Shown here: positions 29,361-43,700 of the stretch, one piece after another
Layout of the letters: each line of letters begins with the position of its first letter
Numbering within the stretch: the stretch's first letter is position 1
Assembly: GCF_023343835.1 (NCBI RefSeq)
Contig: NC_064439.1
Span: forward strand, 40,913,508-40,977,507
Origin: Lagopus muta
Taxonomy: Eukaryota; Chordata; Aves; Galliformes; Phasianidae
DNA length: 64,000 nt
Direction: 5' to 3'
Notes under the pieces: model-generated
Seen by the model: the letters and a program-made list of their open reading frames with translations, nothing else
Databases searched by the model: none
Told to the model about the DNA's origin: nothing
Program-made: the position numbers and the translations under genes

Positions 29361-31555
29361 TAAAATATCATGTGTTTTCTGGGTGCGTCTATATATGAAT
29401 ACGTGTGTGTATGCAGCTCTATAGCTATACATGTACATACAGATATATGTCCAAATACATACATAGTTTGCACCCCAAAAAAGAATTATTTTGCCTCTTT
29501 TATAACAGAATCTGAGTGCTATTTGAGGGCTTTTTTAATTTTAATTTTTATTACTATCATTAAAGGTTGTTGTAATACAGAGCAGATGTTGTTGAAGTGC
29601 TGTGTGCGTTGCTAAATTCACCTTGACTGATATCATATGCTTTTGTTAAATAAACAGGTGAATGCTATTCTTGATAGTGTACAGTTGCCATGACTCAAGA
29701 GCTTATTCTGTTTGTGGAGTACCTAGTGGATCACTGTTTTAATCTAAACTCAGTTAATTCCTAGATGTTTCTCTCTTCCTTTTAAGTGTGTTGTGGCACA
29801 AGGAGCCAGTTCTAATAAAAACACAGTGTACAACAGGAAGAAACTGTTCTTTCAGGCATCAGAATGCTCTCTTGGAATTTTTTTTGCCACATTATTTTGA
29901 ACTGCGGAAATGAGATTTTTTTTTTCTCCACTAAAGCATTCTGACAGCTGATACACTATGCTGAAAGCTGTCTTTGCTTTTCTTGGCTTGCTGTTGCCTT
30001 CCTTGAAGGAAGAGTGGAAAAACATATCACCGCTCTTGTTCATGAAAGTTTTTCTAGTTATTGAAGTACTATACTGGCTTTCTTATTTCATCTTTGTTCC
30101 AGTGAGGGGTTTAGAGGACTTCTAAAGAAAATACAGAATTCTGGTATTGGCCAAAGCAAAGTACCAACCAGATGTCCTCCTTCACTTCCAAGGCTCCAGA
30201 CATCTGGGTGCTGCAAATGTCTCCTGTGCACAGCAAGTACCCACATGCAGCACACGAGAGGCAGGTATACGTGTGGCTGCTGAAGAACAGGCATTAGCAG
30301 AGCCCAAAACAAGCCTACTGACAAATGGTCCATTACTCTGGAAGAGCTTGGCTGTGTTATTGCACTACTTCGCAGATGTGTCTTCTGCCTTGTATGCTTT
30401 TTTCTTAATGGCATAGAATGTAAAACTGATCTTTGACAAAAGTTGGATGCAATGCAGAACCAGTATGTCCTAGTACTTGCCTGTCTTATAAGAACTGTTA
30501 AAGCAAAGCATAGCTTTATGCTTTCACCTGCTTGGCTCCAGTGTTTGTGGTTTGTGTCTTCAGTATTGCTACTCTTATCCTTCTGCCCCTAGTGATCCTG
30601 GCTTTGCAGAGTGCATGCAATTAAAGTTTTCACACTCGTGCAATTAAAACTCTCACTGAGCTTCATAATATTCCCTTGGCTTCACAGCAACAAGTGTACT
30701 TGGCACTTTCCACCGCTGACAACTACAGACTTTCTCTGCAGCACTTCAGGTGCTTGGAGCCACACAAATGACGACAAATTCAATAAAGCACAGAAAGCAG
30801 TGGTTCTTATGCAGCAAGGACTCGTGAGGGCAGGAGAAGGGTTGCGCAGAGTGTTTAAAATTGTTTTGCGTCTCAATGTGAGCAGTTGTGCGACTGGAAG
30901 ATCACCTTGTAAGCAGGCTTTGTGCCATCCAAACAGATGGACTGAAGTACAAGCAGCCAAACAGTAATTTAGGAGCATGAAATGGATTTGCTGAAGGCAG
31001 GCTTCCAAGTGTGAAATGTCAGAATAGTTGCTTGTGTTAAGCCTCCAAACCTAAAGGGAAGGATATGTGCTAGTATTGTGGGATGAGCTAATGCTGAAAA
31101 CAAACATGAAAATCTGTTTTGGATTCTTTCCTGGACACATTGAGAGATTTTTTTCTTAACTGTGCTAAACTAGAAGGGATGAGTAGGAGAGGAATCCTGC
31201 AAAGTAATAATATTTCCCTACCAGATGGATAACTTTCCAGAAATTATGCTGAGAAAGTGAAGAAATTGTTACTTTCACCTCCTGTAGATGCTGATGTGCA
31301 GAAGGCAGAGAACAGAGCTCTGGCTGGTTAGTTTTTGGTGTCTGTGTTCAGTAGCTTCAGTACAAGTTCTTTAGCATTAGCTAAACTCTAAATAATGCAT
31401 TATGGATAGAAATAACCTTAGTAAAGTCTTTTAAAAGACTTTGAGATGATCTCTGATGGCTGTGGAGATGCAACAAGGATGGAATTGCCCAGGTATAATG
31501 AGAACCTGGCTCCTCTCAGGGACTTCTGCTTTAAAGATCAGTAATGATGGGGGGG
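29361..31555. other. Intergenic, no recognisable gene
   Basis: Includes an alternating (purine-pyrimidine)-rich patch with TGTGTG/ATATAC words at about 29400-29470. The opposing open frames at 30088-30416 have no recognised domain. No repeat family is assigned. Confidence 0.5.
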
Positions 31556-31940
31556 AACATAGAATGGCCTGGGTTGAAAAGTACCTCAAAGGCCACTTAG
31601 TTTCAACCCCTGCTATGTGCAGGTCACCAACCAGCAGCCCAGGCTGCCCAGAGCCACATCCAGCCTGGCCTTGAATGCCTGCAGGGATGGGGCATCCACA
31701 GCCTCCTTGGGCAACCTGTTCCAGTGCCTCACCACCTCTGTGTGGAAAAACTTCCTCCTAATACCTAACCTAAACCTCCCCTTGTCTCAGTTTAAAACCA
31801 TTCCCCCTTGTCCTGTCACTATCAACCCATGTAAATGGTCATTTCCCCTCCTGTTTTCTCCCTTCAAGTACTGCAAGGCTACAATGAGGTCTCCCCAAAG
31901 CCTTCTCTTCTCAAAGTTAAACAAGCCCAGTTCCCCAAGG
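31556..31940 (-). mobile_element. CR1 LINE 3' fragment, antisense
   Basis: Begins AACATAGAATGGCCTGGGTTG, the reverse complement of a CR1 3' tail. It continues through the recognisable inverted blocks 'gaatgcctgcagggatggggcatcc' (about 31674-31698) and 'ctaacctaaacctcccc' (about 31765-31781). Relatively well preserved, truncated at its 5' end at about 31940. Confidence 0.93.
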
Positions 31941-34900
31941 AAAATGATAGCTTTCCATAGCTTTGAAACTCAAGAATTTAGAATGATAACTAGTGGGAAA
32001 TACACTTTGCTGCTTTTACATCCACTATAAAATCAGGTGAATGTGTTGTCTTGTCTTCTGATCAAAGGTGCAAAGTAGAGAAGGGCTCGCAGAAAGAGAA
32101 CTGTAATGAGTTGAAAGGAAATGAGCTTTCAGGTGTGATTTAAGGCAAAGGCTCCTATTACAAGCTGAGCTTTATATAAGCTTACATTGCTATGCCCTGT
32201 AACTAGTGCCTTGCAATTCCAGTTTAAGAAGCGGAGAATGAAAGAGTGCATTAATCTGGCTGAAATCCACATAACAGGATTGTGAGCAAAACAAAAGTGA
32301 AGTCAGGCTGTGCTGTTGGTTAAATACAGCTGAAGTGGTGGGGAGAAGTATGGGAGAAAGGGGTTTCCTAACAGTTATACTGCAGCTGAAGAAGCTTTAA
32401 GAGGCGTTCAGATTTATTCTTTGTAGCAGGATGAGTAGGAAAAATCAGCACCTAGTTACTGTTATTCTATTTCTGCAGCTGAATAGCTTTGCCAGAAGTA
32501 AGACTGTTAGAGCATGCTGTCAGCAAAGCAATTTGCATTTGATAGCACTTCCCTCAGTCCTCCCAGATCACACTGTCCTTGTAACACTGGTCATTTGTTG
32601 TAGGCTTTGCATTTGATGTTCTGGCTTCCACTAGTTGCTCTGCAGAAAAGGACTATGCAACATCTGAAAACTGCTGTTCTTTTGAAAGAGACAGAAAACA
32701 TGCATCCAGGTCTCAAATTCCTGATGTGGATCCTTCTTTAAATGTGCAGAAACGGATATTGCTTAAACTATGGATAATCTCCTGCATAAGTTGTCTTTCT
32801 ATTTCATAAAGCTTCCTATCCATGTAATTTGGAAACTTGTATTGAGAGTGAAAGTCAAGAGGATTCAAGAAAAGGTAAATGTATTTATTTACTTTAAATT
32901 GTAACCCTGTGGGTGACTTACCTATTTTATTACCTATTATCTTAAAATAAATGTCAGTATCTTGAAGTAATGGCTATGTTTAAGTTTTTATAATGGCTCT
33001 TAGTGGAAAACTGGCTCTGAGAGCAAATAATTTTTGATTCTTAGGATACTGTTTGACACAAAACAGTCAGGGTACGGAACCATAAAGCTTTAAGTGGTTA
33101 TTACCTGTCCTACTGAGGATCAGAAAAATCCATATTTCACTGCTGTCATGAGCCATTTTCAGGCGATGCCAGTTCTTTTTGAGTGATCTGTCTGCACCCT
33201 TGTTGGACTTGCTTTTACTTGTAGTAGTATTGAATCTGCTTGTTACAGTAAGGGAGATGCATTTGAGAAAATGAATCCCTAAACATGCCTATGAACTACA
33301 GCAGACTTCCTTTCTTATAGCTTTTCTCTTAGCCATAAGCATTGCGTTCTTCTGTCCTCTCAGTGCTGTGAGAACTTTGTTTCAGGCAACACTCATTTGA
33401 CTGAGATGGGGTGCAGGGACTGGTCAGCATTTGGGCTCTCTGTTATATACATCTGTGTTAAATAAAAGATTGAATTCTTGGCAGTTGCACTGTATTTTGG
33501 TTTCTTAAATCTTTTAGAAAAAGATCTAAAGATTTAGATGAGATTTCTTGACTCAAAGGCAAAATGAATATCATGAAGAGAACTGAACTATACGAAGCTG
33601 CTGCAGTTACACAGTGAAGTAGAGGGGATTTTTGCATGTGGGAGAAAGAACAAAGCCAGAACAGGGCTATCTCTGATGTGTGCTCAGCATTAAGCTACCT
33701 GATTAACATTCATAAGAAACCTATAATGAGAAATAACCTATTTCTGCGTTCCCTTGAAATGGTTGAATTTATTTTTGCACTAAATCATATTGAACAGCGT
33801 GTTTCCCTGAATGAAAGGTCAGCAGACAAAAAAGGCACATTCCTTTAACATGATATATCTTGAAATCTTTTATTCTTTGTTTTGTTACATCAGTGTACAT
33901 TTTCTTCTTTACTCCTAATGTTTTTACAATGGCTAACAGCTCAAAAATGTGTTCTCCTTGGGTTCGGCCCCTGTTGGCAGGGGTGATGCTCACCAAATAC
34001 TAACATTTGCTTCTTTGACTCTACAAACATTTATGGGGTGGGAAGCACAGCTGGGCTCAGCAGGTTGCCCTGTGTGGTGTTCAGAATGAGCTTTTATTAC
34101 TGAGGATCCCATTCTTTTATCTTGCGGGGTAAGTCCTTTAGATTGTTTGCTCAATACTTGCCCAGTGCCTTGTAATAAATATTATCAGTGGATGACTAAC
34201 TGCTTTCTATTTGAAGTTTTGTTGCTGTTATCCTTGATATTCACCCATTATTGATCATGATAGGTGCAAAGGTAAAGTTCAAGAGAGCTAATATGTCCAT
34301 GTTAACTGTGCTGTTTTTGTGCACTGTTCTGATAGCAATGAGCATCACACAGGACTCTGCTTAGACAGTCATAGAGTTAAATTCACAGTGGAGGATGTGT
34401 GTGGGATTAGTTGGCTAATAGCTTTGAGTTCTTCAAATGTTCAACTGATCTCGGGAGGATGCATAGGTCAGTTACAACTTGATCATCCACTGGTGGGGTC
34501 AAATGGTTTATAGAGCTGCCAGTAACATGACACTAAATGTAGTAGGTCCATTTAGGATGGAGTGTCTTCCGGTGCTTCTGGTACAGCAGCTCCAAGCTGC
34601 TAGAGGAAGTCCATTTAATCAAACAAAGCATTCATGTAGTTATTAGACTGTTCACCCCAAAGTACAGAGCTTTATCAATATAAAATGGATTGAGTGTGAT
34701 ACTTCTATTCATTTGTCTTACACTGCCTGATATTACATAGTGACTGTAATGAGGCTTGTTGAATGACTGCTGTTTCCTTTGATTTCCAGGAAAGATATGC
34801 TTCCTAGGAGTCTTATCACACACTTTAAAATGAAATATAACATTAGAACATATGCAGCAGCTTCAGTCCCAGGCCAGCATTGCATGCTTGCTTTCAGTTA

Positions 34901-37900
34901 CATTTTACTCCAGAAACTAGACAGAAATACAAGTTCTGTTGACTGGATTCTTCTAAACTTTATGGAAAACTGATTCTTCATCAGTAAGATTATTGTCCAA
35001 CAGCTATCTTTAAATAACCTAAAGCTTTGAAACATGCATGTTGTTCAGAACTGATAGATTCTGGAAAATACCGCGAAATTTTATAAAGTTCAAGAGAGAA
35101 ACAGGTTATAGGAAGGACATGTACATAGGTAAGAACATCCAGATTTATGCTAAGAAGGATAAACTGGCTTGCTCCAGGATATACACTAATCTGTAGGGAG
35201 ACAATTTCCACACTGGCAGTGTGTTAAATCATTGTCTTCTGAGATCACTTTCTTCAATCATTCATCACTGACCATATCAGGCCCAGGAGCATGGACTTCA
35301 TGGAGTGTTGGTATGATGCAATAATGTACTTCATTTATGATCTTTAACATTTTCTATTCTATTTTAGCTCAGTCTTGAATGTTGTAGAGCATAAAGACCT
35401 GAATTCTTCTTGACAGGTTTTATAGAAATGGTATGGAGATGTATTTTATGGTTACTTAGTTGTTTCTTTTGGAGCAGATGACATCTTAAAAGCTTAGTTG
35501 AATTCAGGAGGCAATTCTACTTAAATGAGGCTTTTATCTTTACCTGTGCAGCTATTTCTTATGGGAATATATGTATTTTTAAAGGATTCTTATCTAATTC
35601 TGAACACTGACATTTTCTATTTAAAAAGCTATGGTTAAATCTTTAGAAGATATGAGGTATTTAATATTCAGCCTGAGTAAGAAAATAAATAATGTACTAG
35701 CATGTGAAACTGCCGCTGACAGTTGAAATAGACTTGTTTTTTCCTGAAAAATAAGCTTTAAATACAGGTGATAATGAAGGAACTTTGAAGATATAGAAAG
35801 GGAGACACAGAGAGAAGGCTGAATTACACTGTATATTTTGATACGGTTACTTCTTTCAGGGGGTGGGGAAAAAAAGAATTGCAAAACCCTGTGAATTTTA
35901 GCCTTGTAAGTGGCTGCAGGCAATCCCTAAACAGCAACTGAATAGCTCTGGAAATGAATTTTCCTTAGTGACTGTGTAATGGATTTGTGGTTTTAATGAC
36001 ACAGCAGACTAATCCCAGTCAACCCCATTCCTGGCAGTTGTTCACTCCCACTGATAAAGCAGTAGAATAGCTATAAACATGCCCGTTATTTTCTTGTCAA
36101 ACAAAAGACAAGGCGTTCAGGAGGTCTTGCTGCTTACATCAAATACAGTAGGAAGTGTATATGTGGCTTGTTTAATTGTGCATTTGCCGGGAGGCTTACA
36201 TGCTTTCCTTGAAGAAATCATTTTTCAATTCATTTGGCAGAGCAAAAAATAAACTTTGCCTTTGATACTAGTTTGAATATACATGAATTAGCATCTGAGG
36301 AAATGACTTTTCAAGAGTATTCTAAGGTTACATCTTTCCAAACTGTGTCAGTAAACTCATACTTCCTGTTGAAAGTGCCAGTTGGACCCAGACCAAGCAT
36401 TTTTGTGACAGAAACCACAGGACCTTTTCCCTCTTTGTAATCAGCTTCCAAAGGGCCTCTGACTAGCAAATAAATAAAAGAACCACCATTTTGTTTTGAG
36501 AAACCACCAACTTTCCTGCTGAAACTTAGCAGCAGATAGACATTTCTTACAGCCTCACCAACCAGCTCTTCTTTGGAATTACTTTTGAGCTACACACCAG
36601 ACACAAACTGAATGCTAAAATAATTTCTCTAGCTAATAGCTCATGCACCAGGGGGATATAATCAGTGAGCTGCTGCTTTTTTACGTGAGCTTTAACAGAT
36701 GGGTTTGGACCTTGGGGGAAAACACAGAATGAGTTCTGAGAGTCCAGAACTGAAGTAGCATAGGGTAATTTGTACATTGTGCTTGGCACTGAGAGTATGT
36801 ATGTCTTCGGCAATTAACCACAGCAGTTGCTTTGGCAGAACCCTTTCTGCCTCTCTCTTCCAGTAACCGTGGAACACATGGACAGAAGATTCTCAAAGAT
36901 GTGAAATGCTACAACTCCATGAAAATGAGATTAATATGATAGGATATGTCCTACTGAAATAGCCACTAATAGTAGCATTTCATCAAAAAGACCAGACAGT
37001 GAAAAATGATCATGAGTACTTTTCATACACAGGAAAAGCTCCAGTAAGTGATGGCAACTTATCAGATATTAAAAAACAAATAACAGCAAAATAAAAAAAA
37101 AATCCCACCACCCCAAAGCAATCTACCCTTGGCGAAGTCATATGTGAGTCAAGGGTGTCTCAGACATAGTGCAGCATAGTGACTGAAGAAGTCAGTCAGC
37201 AAGTGGCCACTAGACTGCTGGAGACAAGCTATTCCTTAGCTCTTACTGGAGAGCCAATCCCTTCTATAAAAACGTACTTGTCTTTCTCAAATTCACTGCT
37301 TTTGGTTCCAGCACTGCTTTCTAAATTAATTCTACCAGAATTGGATAATACCACCTATGGTGATTTGCATCATTCTTCCCTTACAATCCCTGTTCTGACC
37401 ATTTCTGCAGGTTTGTAAGTTGCCTTAAGGTCTAAGCATTAATGAAGTTACAGTTTCTCATGTGAGGACCTTCTTGTAACAGAGTTTGTCAGATGTTTGC
37501 TTGTCAACTTCACTGTTCTTTCACTTACCTTTGTTTTCTTCAAAAAGGATGGCTCTTTCCGGTCATAGGTCATGCTTCAAGTAATTAAAGACAGTGCTCA
37601 CAGAGGGCCATTAGTCAAGTAGAAAAAAGCATGAAGTCTATGTGAAGTGTATATTTCCAACAGTTAACTTTTGGAGTAATTTACCTGCTGCCAGATCTTA
37701 CCATGAAAGTGTGGTTACAGGTCCTTATTAAGGAGATTTTTGTATAGGTTAAATAGATATTATAGTCTGCATGCACAGTTTATGGGTAGAAATTATGTGT
37801 ACAGTCAGCCTGGATAACAGAAATTATTCCTTACAGCTTTAAAGTCTACAGTAATTAAATCAAAATGGGCCTGTTGAACTTAGTCTCTAAAGGTAGTTAC

Positions 37901-39589
37901 TATATGCCGCACAACACTAGTGTAACTGAATCTGGCATACATATTTGACACAGCTATGGAAACTATAGAACTACAGGCATTTTAAAGGACAAGCTTAATT
38001 CTCTGAAGTGACAAGCCAAGACTTTTGCAAGGATCAGCTTTCCAAATGGGAAGTGTTTCAGACGTGTAGCCAGCCTGGGGATGGGATATTGCAGATGCAG
38101 CTCAAAGGCCTGAATAGGACACATTATCCAGTGTATAGATCTTCTAGCAACTTGTGCTGATAGAGCTGTCACTTGATCTCTGCTCTGAGATTAACTACAT
38201 CCCATCACACAAGTTAACCTCTAGCTGGAAGTGATGTGGCTTAAAGTTCGATTTCACTTATGCTTCTAATGTGTATAGGAGATGTATTCTCAACAATGTT
38301 CTAATAGTGACAATGCTTGTATTTTAGTAGCGCTGGCTGTGGTAGGCAGGTTTTTTCTCTAAAAGAAATAAAAATTGTCTGTGGGTCAGCTGTAGTCTGG
38401 TTTTCTTTCCTTTCTAATGCTTTTTATGATATATTTAGTGTAGCTGCCTCAGGTTTCTAGTAGAAGCTCTCTCTGACAGAAGCAGGTGTTACAAATGACA
38501 CCAAAGAAATCTATATAGCTATTAAGGAAAGCTGTGCTATTATGGCTTTAGACACATCAAGTTAAATCTAATGAATAGTGGTATACGTATTGGTATGTAA
38601 AAGCTATGTGTATGTTGAATTTTAGATGATCAAAGTGCTGCTGTCTTTGGATGACTAAGGTGCTGGTGATAAGTAGCTAAACAGCGGGTTGACTTGTTTC
38701 CCCAGTGAAACATTTTCTCTAGCTTCTGTTCTTTATTGTTCTGAAGCACAAAACATGTGAACTGACTGCTGTGCATCCCTAGGGTTGTATGTCCAAATCT
38801 GAAATGTTTTGTGATTCTCTGGGGTTAATGGGTGTTGCTTGATGTGATCAGCATGAAATAGAGCAAATGTGGATTTCTATGTGCTGCACTTGCTACTGCA
38901 GTCAGAGGGAAACTTCCAGCAGGACTGAAGGCTTTCAGGGATGTGCAAATTTTTTTCCTTAAGTAGGTCTTATTCTTGAATTACACTTACTGAAATTGAA
39001 GTCTGAATGTTTTTTCTCTTCAGGTAAAAATCTGCTGCATTACCATCTTGAGTATGAAAAGCTGAAACATGACTACTCAATTTTTCAAGCACACCATTTG
39101 TCTTTCTGTGTGGATACGCACAAATTTCTTATGGTGTTGCCATAAGGAAACAGCAACTAATACAAACCACTTGAAGGGAACAGTAAGCTGAATAAGCTTA
39201 TAAAAACCTTATTCCTAAGATGTCTGCCTTTCTGAGAAAAGCAAAGAGAATTTGCTCCTTACCATCTTGAAGACTATCTGGCTCTTTATGGGCTGCAGCA
39301 GCTTTTTGACTAATAGTTTACCCCGTTCAAATTTTTATCTTAAGAAGTAGGGAAAGCATATGAACCTAAATGTTCAGTGCTTGTAGGTATTTTGATTTTG
39401 TTGATTTTTTTTTTTTTTTTTGTTGATTTTTAAGCCAAACTTTATGGCTATCTGAGATGGGCTGCTGAAGATTTCTTGTATCACTGATACTTAAAATGGA
39501 ATGATAGTAAACATTCTGAAATACTATTTCTTATCTAGGCACTTATTTAGTGATACTGACGGATACCATTTAATTCATGTTGTCAGGGG
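31941..39589. other. Intergenic, no recognisable gene
   Basis: About 7.6 kb of AT-rich sequence. I see no recognisable coding exon, RNA gene or repeat family on either strand. Short A- and T-rich runs occur (for example about 37078-37100 and 39403-39422, the latter flanked on both sides by TTGTTGATTTTT). Confidence 0.45.
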
Positions 39590-39644
39590 GTTGGTGATTC
39601 ATGATCCTTGAAGTCCCTTCCAACCTGGGCCGTTCTGTGATTTA
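39590..39644 (+). mobile_element. Very short CR1 3'-tail fragment, sense
   Basis: About 55 bp matching only the last part of a CR1 3' UTR: GGTGATTCATGATCCTTGAAG, then CCCTTCCAACCTGGGCCGTTCTGTGATTT-like sequence. An extremely 5'-truncated insertion or a remnant. Confidence 0.8.
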
Positions 39645-40225
39645 GGTCAGCATCGGGACTGAATGGCTCTTAAATACAACTACTGATTTGGGTTCAAGAG
39701 GCCATGCAGCAGGTTGGCTGCCACTTCTGAAATACAGTGCAATGGAAAACCCTACCAGGATAAGCTGTGCAGTACTAAGGCCAATGAGTAAACAGATACT
39801 AAGCTGGACTCTCACAGCATTATTTGAGTAACTGGTGGAGCAGTGCGTGTAAACAAAAGTATGACAAGGCTGGAAGGAAAAGGAATTCAAAACTAAAATA
39901 CTGCATTGCTAGTGTTACATTTATGTAAGAAATAAATAATTTGTTTTTAATTAAAAAATTCCCTCGGTCTCATCCCACTGCTTCCTCCATTTTCATACTG
40001 TGAGTGAGTCTGACAAAGATAAATCAGATTTTAATTTAAGGGGCCTTGATGTTAGCACTTCTACTGCCATGCAGACAAGAAAACCATCAAAATGTAGGTA
40101 GCATTTGAAGTCCTGAAGCAGTTAATCAAAACAAATGCTTGTAGTTCCTGTTTTCTTAAGTGAATTTCTTCAGCTGTGTCCTACCAAACTAGCTTATCAC
40201 AATTGTTTTTTTCTCCTTAGAATTA
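39645..40225. other. Intergenic, no recognisable gene
   Basis: Unique-looking sequence between a CR1 tail and the mariner remnant. Nothing recognised. A TA at 40224-40225 is the probable left target site of the mariner. Confidence 0.5.
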
Positions 40226-40761
40226 TGAGGGGTGCTCCTAAAGTAATGCCTCCTATTTTATTATGTTTGCTCATGACATCAGAGGCAGATGTTGGTGATA
40301 CAGCAGAAGTTGAACCTTCCCATCAGTATTCCATTACATGTTGTTGCCATGTGACAGATGGCAGCAGAGGGGCAGTCTGACAGTGTGGTGTCTGTCATGG
40401 AAGTGCAAGTGAAGCGAAAGGGTGGAATGGAACTCCTCTGTACATATAAAATGTCACTCATTGATAATCACTGAAGCTTGCTGAATGTTTATAGAGACCA
40501 ACCAGTGGATGTGAGCACAGCAATATGGTGGGTGGTGTGTTTCAGCAGTGGCAACTCTTGGGTCACTTCAGTTGGTGCAGATTTTTACAAGCATGGCATG
40601 CAGACTCTTGTTCATCCCTGGCATAAACACACAGCTAATGGTGGTAACAATATTAGAGTTTTGTAGCTGAGGCTTTGCTCTACCAAGCAGTATTATTCTG
40701 CTCTTTGCATCCATTGTAGTTTCTGTGGGAACAAACAGGAGGCATTATTTTCAGAGTGACC
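40226..40761 (+). mobile_element. Internally deleted Galluhop-like mariner transposon
   Basis: Terminal inverted repeats are visible: the left end around 40230-40253 (GGTGCTCCTAAAGTAATGCC..) and the right end around 40738-40761, which is its imperfect reverse complement (AGGAGGCATTATTTTCAGAG..). TA dinucleotides sit immediately outside (40224-40225 and 40762-40763), as expected for mariner. Inside, 40478-40666 encodes a piece of the N-terminal helix-turn-helix region (YRDQPVDVSTAIWWVV) followed directly by a piece resembling the transposase C-terminus (GADFYKHGMQTLVH). This points to an internal deletion that removed the catalytic core at about 40555-40575. The length of 536 bp compares with roughly 1.2 kb for a full element. 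Non-autonomous and diverged. Confidence 0.85.
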
Positions 40762-40763
40762 TA

Positions 40764-43700
40764 TATATGATATTTCCTACATGTGGCTTTAATGAGCAAC
40801 TGTGGCCTTTACAGGAGTTAGCCTATGGCTTAGAATGAGGCAGTTACATCTCAGGCCCTGCATCTATTTTTACTATATGCTTAATCTCCAGGAAACGCCT
40901 TCCTGTTGAATTTTTAGAGTTTAAAAAGCTCGGCATGTGCCCAATTTAAGTGCACAGATCAATTATAAAATGTGCGCAGCCTGTCCTGTAGAGCACCATC
41001 AGATGTACTGAGCATCTGCTACAAAGATGTATGGCACGCAGTAGCACAAGTATATGTTAACTTCCCTCCAGGAAATCAGACAGAATTATAGCAGTCCTTT
41101 TTTTTTAACCAAAATTTAAACAAATAAGCGCACAGAATGCTCAAGAGGCATTGAAAAATAATAATAAAAAAACAAGCTTGGTGAAAATGCTTTTGAATAA
41201 TAGAAATTTCAGTGCTGTCAATCACAACAATTACAGAAATGACAGCCTTTCAAATTCTGTTTCAGAGGAATTTAATTTAGTTTTTCTGTTCTTTAGGTTT
41301 TAAGGTTGATGCTTTCAAGCTTTTCTATGCAGCTACAAGGACACTTTTCAGCTCACGAGAACAGTTCCAGAAACCAGCACATAATATTAAAGACTATAAT
41401 ATTAAAGACCAGGAATTGAAAATATTATTAATACAGCAGTATTACAGGAATTGGCCTTCTGGTTGTACGCTCTCTCTGGTATTGATGCTGCACACACTTC
41501 TTTCTTTTCTATCACTGCTTTGCATCCACAGGAAGCTTGTTATAGTTCACTACGGGCTGATCTCAGTCCTCAGGACAAAGGGAGGAACCTCACTCAGTGC
41601 TATCAGTCGTCTTTCGTAGTAATGAGTGGTATTTGCAAGGAGGGCAACATCTAAAAACACTTGCAGCAGTTCTATATATAGAATTCAGAGGTGCTGGCAT
41701 TGGTGCTAGAAACATTTAAACCTGACCAAATTCCACATAGTTACTATCTCATGAAGTAACTTGGAACAATTACAGTGTGCCGAGGAGACGCTGTTTGTGG
41801 AGGGCTAATTTTGCAGGCAAGGGCAGGGTGTCATGCTGCATCTAACTGGAAAGGTTGAATGGAATTACTGCCACAAATGACTAGCTGGCTCAGAACCATG
41901 TAGACTTGATAAAAACAAGTTCTGCGCTTTGAAAAGCTTGTACATCTGCAGTAAGCCTGGAATTCATTAGCAAATATATGCTGAAAAGTTCTGCTTGGGA
42001 TCAGAAGCCATTGAGTAAATGACTGAGAAATACATGAAGTCTTTTCTTCAAAATGTGTTCTCTTCTGTAATAAAGCAGTCTGGGATTTAGGGGGAAATAT
42101 ATACATACATTTATAGTGTTTTTGCTTTTGTCACTAACACTGCGTATTTTGCACGAGAAAATGTGATTTCAAAGGTTATGACCAGTCTAAAAAGGAACTT
42201 CTTTATTTTCTGACTGATTTTCAGTTTCTTTGGTTACAGTTCTTCACTCATTGAGCTGCAGCCCTGAAGCAGTATTCTGATGAGACTCTGTAGGATGTAA
42301 TAGCTTAATTGCCACAAAGCTTAGTTTCTTTAAACCTAGTTGTCTCTTCATGTGCTTGTGAGACTATGGCTTTGTATATAACAAATCCTATCAACAGGAA
42401 AAGCAGAAACACCAAGGTTAGCTTACTTACAATCCTTTGTAATCTGTCCCAGAAAGTGAAAAAACTAGCAGCATCAGGGAGTGCACATATTGAAGATGTG
42501 ATGCTGTGAACAGACAAAGATAACCTGTGAAAAGCAGAAAACAATTTGGAGTGAAAGTGATGTGAGCTATCAAAGACAAATGATCAAAATAACCCTTAAA
42601 ATAACCTTCTGGAATCTTTACCTCTTGGAGAAAATTCTCTGGGAGCTCTGTCCTGCATTTTAAAGAGCAGCAAAGTCTTGATGCCTGCTGCATACTTCAC
42701 ATCAATTTCTAATTAGCATGTTACTCCTACTATTTCAGGATGTGAGGGGGTATTTTTCTCCCTTAATGGATGATTTTTCACAGGTCAGACAGTAATGAAT
42801 CAGAAATGATTATAACGTGATTATTTATTTCAATTTGGCACATAAGGTAAGGCATAGATATATGAACAGATGTATACTTGATTAGACAGAAACTAAAGAT
42901 AAGCTAATGGTATCAACATACATTTGATTTGCCTAACCACAAATTGATATGACAAAATACCATATCTGACATCTAAATTATTTCTACCTGGTGTGTTATG
43001 ATTAGTGTGATCTCATAATCATAATTAATGCCAACTTATATCACCTTCTGACCTTAAGTGTGACAGAAGATATAGAAGATATACAATAGAAACAATGTCT
43101 GTTTAGACACAAACAGACTCTGAGCAGTTTACAAACATCATATATCAACTTTAGGATTACAGTTTACTTTGGGCTGAAGAATTTAAAACAGTGAAACAAG
43201 CTTTTCACTATCTATCACTGCCTATTTCTGAGGCCCATAAATAGGGCTGCATTTGTAGAACTCCTCCATAGATCTGGGTTACGTTGGAGGCCACTAAAGA
43301 TGGAAAGGGAACTGCCAAATATTTTTACCAAAAGAGAAACTTCTTTTTTTCTTCCCAAACAGGCAGCTGGCATGCTGAATTTGTACAAAATGTCCCCCCA
43401 GCCAGATGGTAGGGAGGAGGGCATATGGTACCGTTTTCAACTCTTTTAAAATTAAATCCCCCTCTGGTGCTTCTTGGCTTGTTGCAGATGCACAGAATGC
43501 AGCTGACGTCAGTTCACTGATTTACTGGAAAGGAGAGGGGCACCTCAGGGCCCTTTTAACCCCCTCCCATTGTAACAGGCTGGTGGAATATATGCTCCCA
43601 CTCTAAGTGATATAGCTGTGGGGTTTATCCCTCCCAGGTCCCACTTCACCTGGGGCTGTATCCAACTCTCAGTGATCTACTATTCAGTGTCATTTCACTT

